Positions 1 to 5,507 of a DNA stretch of 5,507 bases are shown piece after piece. The first letter of the stretch is position 1. Each line of letters starts with the position of its first letter. Position numbers and translations under genes: made by a program. The notes beneath the pieces were generated by a model. It made no database searches. It was not told where the DNA came from and saw nothing but the letters and a program-made list of their open reading frames with translations. Origin of the DNA: Calditrichia bacterium (GTDB taxonomy: Bacteria; Calditrichota; Calditrichia; Calditrichales; Calditrichaceae); assembly GCA_027039465.1 (NCBI GenBank), contig JALWEA010000058.1, forward strand, positions 1 through 5,507. The letters run 5' to 3'.

Positions 1-2691
1 CAACTGCCCAACGGCATTACCTATTACATTCGGGAAAACCATCATCCTGAAAAGCAGGCTTCGTTTCGTTTGATTGTAAAAATCGGCTCGATTGTCGAAC
101 AGGACAGCGAGCAAGGTATTGCCCATTTGTGTGAACACATGGCTTTTAACGGCACCAAACACTTCAAAAAACAGGAATTGGTGGATTATCTGGAATCCAT
201 CGGCATGCGTTTTGGCGCCGATTTAAATGCCTACACTAGTTTTGACGAAACCGTTTACATGCTGCAGGTTCCTACCGATTCTTTGCCCTTGCTGCAAAAA
301 GCCATTTTGATTTTAGAAGACTGGGCGCACAATGTAACCTACGATCCGGTTGAAGTGAACAAAGAGCGCGGTGTGGTTATTTCCGAATGGCGACGCGGAT
401 TGGGTGCTTCTCAGCGCATTCGCGACAAAATTTTACCGATTTTACTCAAAGATTCCCGCTACGCTTTGCGTTTGCCCATCGGTAAGATAAAAGTATTGGA
501 AACCTTCACGCCGGATGTTCCCAAAAAATTCTACCACAAATGGTACCGTCCGGAATTAATGGGCGTTATTGCCGTGGGTGATTTCGATGCCAAACAAATC
601 GAATCCATGATCAAAGAAAAATTTGCTGGTATTCAGGATCCGCCCAATCCTCCCAAACGCAAATATTACGATGTGCCTCCTCAAGACACAACACTCTTTG
701 CCATAGCAACGGACCCCGAAGCTACCACGGCTCAAGTAAGTATCGAATACAAAATGAAAGCCGACACGCAACGTACGGTCGGAGATTATCGTGATATGAT
801 CATCGAAAACTTGGCCAGTCAGATGCTATCGGCACGAATCAATGAACACGCCCAAAAGAAAAATCCGCCATTCATCGCAGGCGGCGCTTACAAAACCAGA
901 TTGGTTCTGCCCACCGATGTTTTCGGTCTATCGGCTATGTGCGGACCGGATCAGCTTATTCCCGCTTTCAAAACATTGCTCGTCGAAGCCAAACGCATTC
1001 GGGAATACGGCTTTACGCCAACAGAGCTTGCCCGCTACAAATTGGGTTATTTGCGCAACATGGAAAAAGCCTATGCAGAGCGAAACAAAACACGCTCATC
1101 CAATTTAGTCGGCGAATATCAACGCAATTTTTTGTACGTAGAACCGGTGCCCGGCATCGAACGCGAATACGAACTGACAAAAAGATTATTACCGACTATT
1201 TCCGTGGCCGACGTTAACAAGGCCGTACAGTCCTGGCTGAAAATTAAAGATCGGGTTATTGAAGTAACCGGCCCGCAAAAAGAAGGCATAGCCATTCCTT
1301 CTCAGGACACGTTAATGGCGATTCTGAATCAGGTGAAGTCCATGAAAGTTTCGCCTTATGTTGATAAATTGGCGGCACAAAACCTGATCAGCCAACCGCT
1401 CAAAGGCGGTAAAGTCGTTAAGGAAATCAAACATCCCGAAATCGGTGTAACGGAATGGATATTAAGTAACGGTGTTCATGTTATTCTGAAGCCCACCACA
1501 TTCAAAAACGATGAAATTTCTTTCCGCGCCGTAAGCCCCGGAGGCTATTCGCTGGTAGACAATAAAACTCTGATTTCGGCCAGAATGGCGGCGGCTATCG
1601 AACGCGAATCCGGTGTTGGCCCCTTCACGCGTCTGCAATTGGACAAATTGCTTACCGGAAAAATTGTTCGGGTTAATCCGTACATCAACGAGACAACCGA
1701 GGGATTGCGCGGCGCTTCCGTTAAAAAAGATCTGAAAACGATGTTTCAATTGATTTATTTGAATTTTGCCCAACCGCGTTTTGACAGTACGGCATTCTTG
1801 GCTTACAAAAGCAAAGTGGCACGTTATCTGCAAAACTTAAGCCGCAATCCGAACTTTGTTTACAACGATTCCGTACAAGCTGCCTTAACCCGGCACAATG
1901 AACGTTACAAATCTCTGACCCCGGAAATGCTCAAACAAGTCGATCTGAAAACCGCGGAGAAATTTTATCGTGACCGTTTTGCCGATGCCAGCGATTTTAC
2001 CTTTATTTTTGTAGGCAGCTTTACGCCGGATACGCTGAAACCCTTCATTGAAAAATATTTGGGTAGTCTGCCTTCCATTCATCGCAAGGAAAAATGGCTT
2101 GACGTTACCTACACTTTACCAAAAACAATCATTGATCGCAGTTTGCACAAAGGTATGGAGCCCAAGAGCATTCAAACCGTTATCTTTTTCGGGCCGTTTC
2201 AATGGTCTTTACCCAATGTTATTAAGGGCCACTTTGTTACTGAAATTTTAAACATTAAATTGCGTGAGCATCTGCGTGAAGACAAAAGCGGCACTTACGC
2301 TCCCCGTGTGCGTGATCGATTCTCCCATTATCCGCGTCAGCGTTATCAAATTCGTATACAGTACACATGCAGCCCGGAACGGGTGGATGAGTTGAATGCC
2401 GCCATGTTCAAACAGGTAGATAGCCTGCGTAATTTCGGCACCACCGAAAAGTACCTCAATAAAGTCAAAGAAATGGATTTGCACGAATACAAAGACAGCA
2501 TGAAAGAAAATCCTTATTGGCTCAACCGCTTACAGTTTGCCGTATTAAACGATATTCCTTTGGAGCATATTTTAAAAATTGATGATTTGATTCAGGCGGT
2601 GACTTTGGAAGACGTGCATACAATGGCGAAAAAGCTGTTAAACACGCATCGCTATCTGCGTTATGTTTTACTGCCCGAAGAAAACAAATAA
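1..2691 (+). CDS. M16 family zinc metalloprotease (PqqL-like), N-terminus missing
   Basis: Zinc endopeptidase or oligopeptidase of the M16 (pitrilysin/insulysin) family, closest in layout to periplasmic PqqL-type proteins of about 930 residues. The frame is open from base 1 and already reads LPNGITYYIREN, the usual start of the first M16 domain, so the ATG at 70 is internal. The window carries 896 residues; roughly 40-50, probably including a signal peptide, lie upstream. Numbering from base 1, the inverted zinc motif HLCEH is residues 42-46, with E122 and E129 in KERGVVISEW; by alignment with pitrilysin E129 should be the third zinc ligand. A linker and first inactive M16_C-type domain follow from about 177 (FYHKWYRPELMGVIAVGDF). 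The second half starts near 483 (NGVHVILKP) and lacks HxxEH, as expected; its last domain begins near 653. R759 and Y766 match the conserved R-x6-Y substrate-binding pair of the C-terminal half. Family and activity are well supported; the substrate is unknown. No partner gene is visible. Confidence 0.95.
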   Translation, partial: QLPNGITYYIRENHHPEKQASFRLIVKIGSIVEQDSEQGIAHLCEHMAFNGTKHFKKQELVDYLESIGMRFGADLNAYTSFDETVYMLQVPTDSLPLLQKAILILEDWAHNVTYDPVEVNKERGVVISEWRRGLGASQRIRDKILPILLKDSRYALRLPIGKIKVLETFTPDVPKKFYHKWYRPELMGVIAVGDFDAKQIESMIKEKFAGIQDPPNPPKRKYYDVPPQDTTLFAIATDPEATTAQVSIEYKMKADTQRTVGDYRDMIIENLASQMLSARINEHAQKKNPPFIAGGAYKTRLVLPTDVFGLSAMCGPDQLIPAFKTLLVEAKRIREYGFTPTELARYKLGYLRNMEKAYAERNKTRSSNLVGEYQRNFLYVEPVPGIEREYELTKRLLPTISVADVNKAVQSWLKIKDRVIEVTGPQKEGIAIPSQDTLMAILNQVKSMKVSPYVDKLAAQNLISQPLKGGKVVKEIKHPEIGVTEWILSNGVHVILKPTTFKNDEISFRAVSPGGYSLVDNKTLISARMAAAIERESGVGPFTRLQLDKLLTGKIVRVNPYINETTEGLRGASVKKDLKTMFQLIYLNFAQPRFDSTAFLAYKSKVARYLQNLSRNPNFVYNDSVQAALTRHNERYKSLTPEMLKQVDLKTAEKFYRDRFADASDFTFIFVGSFTPDTLKPFIEKYLGSLPSIHRKEKWLDVTYTLPKTIIDRSLHKGMEPKSIQTVIFFGPFQWSLPNVIKGHFVTEILNIKLREHLREDKSGTYAPRVRDRFSHYPRQRYQIRIQYTCSPERVDELNAAMFKQVDSLRNFGTTEKYLNKVKEMDLHEYKDSMKENPYWLNRLQFAVLNDIPLEHILKIDDLIQAVTLEDVHTMAKKLLNTHRYLRYVLLPEENK

Positions 2692-2720
2692 CTCCGATCG
2701 AATTTAAACTGTAAATTCAA

Positions 2721-2749
2721 GGCGAGTCGGTTTTCCGGCTCGCCTTTTT
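2721..2749 (+). terminator. Intrinsic terminator of the M16 protease gene
   Basis: Thirty bases after the TAA stop there is a strong hairpin. GGCGAG (2721-2726) pairs with CTCGCC (2739-2744), extended by a T-G wobble and CGG/CCG, with a TTTT loop (2731-2734). Five T residues (2745-2749) follow directly. This is a classic rho-independent terminator in the plus direction. On the other strand the hairpin is followed only by a poor T-run, so it is unlikely to stop the opposing subtilase transcript efficiently. Confidence 0.9.
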
Positions 2750-2788
2750 ATTAAAAACCTAAACCGAGTGATTTTTAATTGTCATCAC

Positions 2789-2802
2789 CCCGATAAATCG
2801 GG
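2789..2802. repeat. Short palindrome CCCGA-TAAA-TCGGG
   Basis: CCCGA (2789-2793) and TCGGG (2798-2802) are perfect inverted arms around TAAA. A closely related palindrome, TCCCGA-TGC-TCGGGA, is at 5334-5348. No T-run follows on either strand, so it is not a convincing terminator. It is probably a member of a small interspersed palindrome family. Confidence 0.6.
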
Positions 2803-2870
2803 ATGTCCACGGATTATTAGGATAGGGACATGAATTAATTGAGAATCAGGAACTGGGAATTTATTCGGCA

Positions 2871-2936
2871 TCCGGTTCCCGAGTGATTCTGCCGGACTTG
2901 CCGGGGCAAAGCATTTCCCTCACAAATAAAGAAATA
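2871..2936 (+). repeat. Dispersed repeat, copy 1 (start of a longer element to about 3136)
   Basis: This segment matches 5441-5507 in the same orientation. The first 24 bases are identical (2871-2894 against 5441-5464); the rest, including GCATTTCCCT and ACAAATAAA, aligns with one single-base gap and seven mismatches overall by my hand alignment, about 59 of 67 columns. The similarity starts abruptly at 2871 and does not extend upstream. The second copy runs off the window, so the true repeat length is unknown. The features downstream to 3136 (inverted arms and terminal hairpin) may be the rest of the unit. Confidence 0.85.
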
Positions 2937-3005
2937 ATCGATGTTATAGGTGGCACAATGTTAATTTTTTTGAGATTGCAGCATCTTGACGGAAATGCTT
3001 CGCCC
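2904..3005. repeat. Imperfect inverted repeat inside the intergenic element
   Basis: Bases 2904-2922 (with AAGCATTTCC at the core) are complementary to 2987-3005 (with GGAAATGCTT) at 17 of 19 positions, around a 64-base AT-rich centre. A second stem, CATCTTG (2982-2988) with CAAGATG (3021-3027), shares two bases with the right arm, so the two cannot both form fully. The left arm belongs to the segment repeated at 5441. The arrangement fits a palindromic mobile repeat (MITE- or REP-like) or a structured RNA. Confidence 0.7.
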
Positions 3006-3101
3006 TTACTTCGACCATCGCAAGATGAAAGGCAAAATTGTATCGAGAGACGGACGCGCCAGAGCATGTCAATAGTTGAGCAACACCGGGTGTAACCCAA
3101 C

Positions 3102-3136
3102 CTTCCCGCAAGGACGAAACGGCGCAGGAAGTTTTT
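3102..3136 (+). terminator. Terminator-like hairpin with T-run, plus direction
   Basis: CTTCCCGC (3102-3109) pairs with GCAGGAAG (3124-3131) with one C-A mismatch, around a 14-base loop, and is followed by TTTTT (3132-3136). The M16 gene already has a far better terminator 380 bases upstream, so this signal would serve a transcript starting within the intergenic element, or it is accidental. It has no T-run in the direction needed by the subtilase. Moderate to weak stem. Confidence 0.35.
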
Positions 3137-3143
3137 CCATCAA

Positions 3144-4871
3144 TTAATGCAAAACCGTAAAACGTAATGTTTTTCGAAAGACATGCCCGCTCTCCAGTTC
3201 GCGAATAACAATTCGGGCAAAATACACACCCGAAGCCAATCTCCTCGTTTCCAGACGTTCTTTAATAAGATTATTTGCTTGGCGAATATGCTTGCCCAAC
3301 GAAGTCACCTTTTGACCTAACGCGTTGAAGATGTTTATTTCCGCGACACTCGGATATTTGACCGCGTAAGAAAATTGCGTGTATTCGTTGGCGGGATTGG
3401 GTGCGCTGGGGGAAACCACTAAATGTCCGGCGGTCGTATCAATGCGCACGACCGCAGAATCCAAATAAGCGTAAGCTTTTTTCAAGTCAATAATCCCCCA
3501 GCCCAAAAGGTTATCCGGCGCCTTGGCTTGAGAAGCCGTATTTTTCAGTGCTTCGGTCATTAATTCCGGAGAAGCGCTGGGAAACGCTTCCAACAGCAAC
3601 GCCGCACCGCCGGCCGCCAACGGGCAGGAAAACGAAGTACCGCTTCCGTAAGAGAATCCAGTTGAATCTTTGCTGTTGGCAATCACCACGCTCACGCCCA
3701 TGGCTGCAATATCCGGTTTAATCCGTCCGTCTGCTGACGGCCCGACCGAAGAAAACGAGGCGCGAACACCGTTGCGGTCAACAGCCGCCACGGCTAACAC
3801 CTTTTTGCCGTCCGCAGGAGCGATTAACGTATTGTGTTCCGCATTCTCTCCCTCGTTCCCGGCCGAATTAAAAACCAAAATGCCTTTCTCTACGGCTTTA
3901 TCGGCCGCAATGGTCGTTTTGGCAGTTTCCCCGTTCATGTCCGCCGGAGTATACCAATCGATGTAACCCAACGAACTGCTTACAATATCCGCGCCAAGGC
4001 TATCGCCCCATTCCAACCCGGCCACCCAATAGTCTTCTTCGATCGGCCGTTCGAATTGATCCACTTCCGTTTTGGCTAAAATAAAGGAAGCATCAAAGGC
4101 CGGCCCGATTAAAGTCTCCGGTGTGTACCCGGCAATTACGGAAAGCGTCATGGTGCCGTGCCACCCTTCGTACGCTTTAATGCCGGAATCGTCAATGGCA
4201 TTGTCACCGTGAATAAAATCGTGTGTGGCCAAAATTTTCACTTTTTTCAATGCTTCATGTTTGTACAGTAAATTAACGCCATCATCCAGCATCAAAATTA
4301 TGACCCCTGTACCGTAAAGTCCTTTACTATGGAGATAAGGCACATTAATTAAATTCACTTGCTTTAAAGAAAGGCCGTAAGGCAGGGAATCGCCGTGCGT
4401 TTGGGACTTGGGTAAAAAACGGGGAAGTTCCCGAATCTCAGGACGCGGCAAAGGACGACCAACAGCTATGGGATCGATGCGCAGCACAAACGGCCATTGC
4501 GCTATCCGATCCAGCGCCTGAGTGGAGGCTTCCACACTAACCGCATTCAACCACTTGGAAACAACACGTATGCGCTGTACTTGGTTTTTAATTTTTCGAA
4601 CATATTCATGGGCAACGGGCAAATCACTAAAATCGATTAGCGGATGATTTGGAACGCGTAGTTGCCTGCGTTGAATGGCTCGCGGTGAAAGCAGCGCCTC
4701 CGGTTTGGCTAAAAACACTTGTTCATTGCCCTTATCTTTCAAAAGAATCCAGGCCTTTAATGCCCCGTTTTTTGTTTTGGCAAAGTTTGCGGGATTTATA
4801 TTAGTCTGTGCAAATGCGGCTGATAGGGTAAAAACCCAGACCAATAAAAAACTTATTAGATTACGTTTCAT
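3144..4871 (-). CDS. Secreted subtilisin-like (S8) serine protease with C-terminal sorting-like domain
   Basis: Exported S8 endopeptidase of 575 residues, complete. I start it at the ATG at 4871 rather than the in-frame GTG at 4880: the GTG lies inside the ribosome binding site, and the ATG gives a textbook signal peptide (MKRN, hydrophobic 5-19, likely cleavage after AFA, residue 21). Residues about 38-135 form the propeptide usual in Bacteroidota-type subtilases (LSPRAIQRRQ, SKWLNAVSVEAS), which should fold the enzyme and be removed. The catalytic domain spans about 165-470: D196 (LDDGV), H238 (WHGTMTLSVIAG), oxyanion N339 (SAGNEG) and S413 (GTSFSCP), so it should be active. The last 90 residues (PNPANEYTQFSY, INIFNALGQKV, ASGVYFARI) resemble T9SS type A sorting domains, although the end lacks the usual Lys-rich tail; a FlgD-like Ig domain is the alternative. 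Single-gene unit converging on the M16 gene. Substrate unknown. Confidence 0.95.
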   Translation of the reverse strand: MKRNLISFLLVWVFTLSAAFAQTNINPANFAKTKNGALKAWILLKDKGNEQVFLAKPEALLSPRAIQRRQLRVPNHPLIDFSDLPVAHEYVRKIKNQVQRIRVVSKWLNAVSVEASTQALDRIAQWPFVLRIDPIAVGRPLPRPEIRELPRFLPKSQTHGDSLPYGLSLKQVNLINVPYLHSKGLYGTGVIILMLDDGVNLLYKHEALKKVKILATHDFIHGDNAIDDSGIKAYEGWHGTMTLSVIAGYTPETLIGPAFDASFILAKTEVDQFERPIEEDYWVAGLEWGDSLGADIVSSSLGYIDWYTPADMNGETAKTTIAADKAVEKGILVFNSAGNEGENAEHNTLIAPADGKKVLAVAAVDRNGVRASFSSVGPSADGRIKPDIAAMGVSVVIANSKDSTGFSYGSGTSFSCPLAAGGAALLLEAFPSASPELMTEALKNTASQAKAPDNLLGWGIIDLKKAYAYLDSAVVRIDTTAGHLVVSPSAPNPANEYTQFSYAVKYPSVAEINIFNALGQKVTSLGKHIRQANNLIKERLETRRLASGVYFARIVIRELESGHVFRKTLRFTVLH

Positions 4872-4874
4872 ATT

Positions 4875-4882
4875 CTCCACCT
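4875..4882 (-). promoter_or_regulatory. Ribosome binding site deciding the subtilase start
   Basis: The minus strand reads AGGTGGAG three bases before the ATG at 4871. It matches the Shine-Dalgarno consensus well, with rather tight spacing. The upstream in-frame GTG (4880-4878) is embedded in this motif and would leave itself without a binding site, which argues for the ATG. Confidence 0.75.
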
Positions 4883-4912
4883 AAAAACTTTTATTCTAAT
4901 TTCAAGACAAAT

Positions 4913-4941
4913 ATCTTAAGAATACCACACACAATACGCAA
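4913..4941 (-). promoter_or_regulatory. Candidate promoter of the subtilase gene
   Basis: On the minus strand TTGCGT (4941-4936) and TAAGAT (4918-4913) are separated by 17 bases, giving a sigma-70-like layout with a start near 4906 and a leader of about 35 bases. Very AT-rich DNA (about 4942-4980) lies directly upstream and could act as an UP element. The -35 match is only three of six and the -10 four of six. No clear TAnnTTTG box of the Bacteroidota type is present. Confidence 0.35.
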
Positions 4942-5137
4942 ATAGATTTTTCATGATTTTTAAATTTTTGAAAAAATGCCGTGATTTCAGGATTATCTCA
5001 ATTTTGAATATTTGAATCCGATTTCAATTTACCAATTATTCATGGCTAAATCCTTATTGATCATAAGATTACGTCCCCCTCTCTTCGAAGAAGAGAGGGG
5101 GAATGAGGGGGTGAGTTGAAAATCGCAAATAGATTTT
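4937..5137 (+). repeat. Pair of identical 14-base direct repeats (4937-4950 and 5124-5137)
   Basis: CGCAAATAGATTTT occurs exactly at 4937-4950 and 5124-5137, 187 bases apart, in the same orientation. The left copy overlaps the candidate -35 box of the subtilase gene. The segment between them contains the 12-base-pair C/G-rich hairpin. The pair could be a regulatory site in two copies, a trace of local duplication, or a target duplication left by an insertion; the sequence does not decide. Confidence 0.6.
5075..5101. repeat. Perfect 12-bp C/G-rich hairpin with GAA loop
   Basis: CCCCCTCTCTTC (5075-5086) and GAAGAGAGGGGG (5090-5101) are exact inverted arms around GAA. A GGGGGTG block follows (5107-5113) that is complementary to CACCCCC at 5309-5315. 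No T-run follows on the plus strand, and the minus strand continues with GACG, so it does not look like an intrinsic terminator. It looks like one end of an interspersed C/G-rich repeat. Confidence 0.75.
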
Positions 5138-5159
5138 GACTGGTTTTAGAAGAAATTTG

Positions 5160-5218
5160 GCCGATAGCCGAAGCAATTGGGGGCTACCATCGAATCGGCT
5201 AAAGAGCATTACCGATTC
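5160..5218. repeat. Cluster of overlapping palindromes
   Basis: Several stems share bases here: GCCGAT (5160-5165) with ATCGGC (5194-5199), TAGCCGA (5165-5171) with TCGGCTA (5195-5201), and GAATCGG (5192-5198) with CCGATTC (5212-5218). Only some can form at once. Position between two C/G-rich blocks suggests they are internal to one repeat element. No tRNA-like cloverleaf can be drawn. Confidence 0.5.
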
Positions 5219-5317
5219 CAGAAGAATCAGACAAAACTTCACAACCTTACGAACTTTCCGAAAATCGGGATCGGGGTAAGATAGTGAGATGATTACTTCT
5301 TTAAAACCCACCCCCGC

Positions 5318-5365
5318 CCCCTCCCTGCTACCGTCCCGATGCTCGGGATTTTCAACATGGAGGGG
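5318..5365. repeat. Nested C/G-rich hairpin
   Basis: Outer arms CCCCTCC (5318-5324) and GGAGGGG (5359-5365) enclose a second perfect hairpin, TCCCGA (5334-5339) with TCGGGA (5343-5348) around TGC. The inner palindrome is followed by TTTT (5349-5352) and is related to the one at 2789-2802. The upstream CACCCCC (5309-5315) pairs with GGGGGTG at 5107-5113, linking this hairpin to the one at 5075. Confidence 0.6.
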
Positions 5366-5416
5366 TGCCTCTTTGATTTTATCCGTTCATATAATCATTG
5401 AAGTATTGAAACAAAT

Positions 5417-5438
5417 CGCTCACAAATTTCAATGAGCG
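5417..5438. repeat. Short inverted repeat before repeat copy 2
   Basis: CGCTCA (5417-5422) and TGAGCG (5433-5438) are exact inverted arms around ten AT-rich bases, ending two bases before the dispersed repeat starts at 5441. No equivalent precedes copy 1 at 2871, so it is probably not part of the repeat. Confidence 0.4.
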
Positions 5439-5440
5439 CG

Positions 5441-5507
5441 TCCGGTTCCCGAGTGATTCTGCCGTCGCTTGTAGGGGCGAAGCATTTCCCTGACAAATAA
5501 AAAAATA
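5441..5507 (+). repeat. Dispersed repeat, copy 2, cut by the window end
   Basis: Same orientation as 2871-2936 and identical over the first 24 bases, with one gap and seven mismatches after that. It includes GGGGCGAAGCATTTCCC, the same core as the arms of the inverted repeat at 2904-3005. Similarity persists to the last base, so the element almost certainly continues beyond the window. Confidence 0.85.

Larger units (their letters stand above)
2692..3143. other. Convergent intergenic region, no gene
   Basis: This 452-base stretch lies between the 3' ends of the M16 protease and the subtilase. It contains the M16 terminator, a CCCGA/TCGGG palindrome, and from 2871 a repeat element with inverted arms and a terminal hairpin. 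Short open frames cover 2861-3100 (-) and 2883-3095 (+), but they lie on top of each other over the repeat arms and resemble no protein, so I do not call them genes. No clear intrinsic terminator for the minus-strand subtilase gene is visible here. Confidence 0.8.
4883..5507. other. Gene-free region rich in palindromes and repeats
   Basis: About 620 bases upstream of the subtilase hold no credible gene. The first ~190 bases are AT-rich and carry the candidate promoter. From about 5070 the sequence consists of a C/G-rich hairpin, nested palindromes, a second C/G-rich hairpin and, from 5441, a copy of the repeat also found at 2871. The one open frame, 5069-5311 (-), ends in the hairpin and reads as translated repeat. 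Confidence 0.8.

Noticed and set aside
70..72. ATG at 70 as the start of the M16 protease
   Set aside because: The frame is open to base 1 and the preceding residues (LPNGITYYIREN) are the conserved beginning of the M16 domain, so the gene starts upstream of the window.
1462..2484. Open frames antisense to the M16 gene (1462-1833, 1885-2082, 2248-2484)
   Set aside because: They are shadows of a well-conserved coding frame and show no protein-like features of their own.
2861..3100. Overlapping small open frames on both strands (79 aa minus, 70 aa plus)
   Set aside because: They mirror each other over an inverted-repeat element, resemble no protein family and have no convincing ribosome binding site.
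3670..4079. Plus-strand open frames within the subtilase gene
   Set aside because: They are complementary to the conserved catalytic domain and are frame shadows.
4878..4880. GTG at 4880 as the start of the subtilase
   Set aside because: It sits inside the AGGTGGAG ribosome binding site; the ATG at 4871 follows that site and opens directly into a signal peptide.
5160..5218. tRNA or known structured RNA in the palindrome cluster
   Set aside because: The stems overlap and exclude each other; no cloverleaf, anticodon arm or CCA-like end can be drawn.
5069..5311. 80-aa open frame on the minus strand
   Set aside because: Its start lies in a C/G-rich block and its end in the perfect hairpin at 5075-5101; the residues reflect repeat sequence rather than a protein.
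4883..5507. CRISPR array
   Set aside because: Repeats here are few, unevenly spaced and of different kinds; there is no regular repeat-spacer pattern.

Overview
The window holds two genes for exported proteases. They face each other tail to tail and are separated and followed by repeat-rich non-coding DNA. The first (1-2691, +) is a large M16 zinc metalloprotease of the PqqL type, cut at its N-terminus by the window edge. The second (3144-4871, -) is a complete subtilisin-like (S8) serine protease with a signal peptide, a propeptide, the full catalytic set and a C-terminal beta-sandwich resembling type IX secretion (T9SS) sorting or FlgD-like domains.

The protein styles point to a Gram-negative bacterium of the Bacteroidota/FCB side (Bacteroidota, Ignavibacteriota, Calditrichota or a related candidate phylum). 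The propeptide and GTSFSCP version of the subtilase and its C-terminal domain are typical of that assemblage. Base composition looks moderate by eye. The organism cannot be named from this stretch.

Layout: 1-2691 M16 protease; 2721-2749 its intrinsic terminator; 2692-3143 a 452-base convergent intergenic region containing a small palindrome, one copy of a dispersed repeat with an internal inverted repeat, and a terminator-like hairpin; 3144-4871 subtilase on the minus strand, with ribosome binding site and a candidate promoter just upstream; 4883-5507 about 620 bases with no credible gene, filled with palindromes, a C/G-rich hairpin element, a 14-base direct repeat and, at the window end, the start of a second copy of the repeat seen at 2871.

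The proteases are not in one operon and nothing shows a direct functional link. Both are probably envelope or extracellular enzymes in protein or peptide turnover. I see no RNA gene of a known class, CRISPR array, transposase or phage gene. The most interesting material is the intergenic repeat family, especially the 2871-3136 unit. It is a non-coding element with a sharp 5' boundary, long self-complementary arms and a hairpin plus T-run at its 3' end, so a mobile palindromic repeat or a small structured RNA are both possible. No new enzymatic or defence system is evident.
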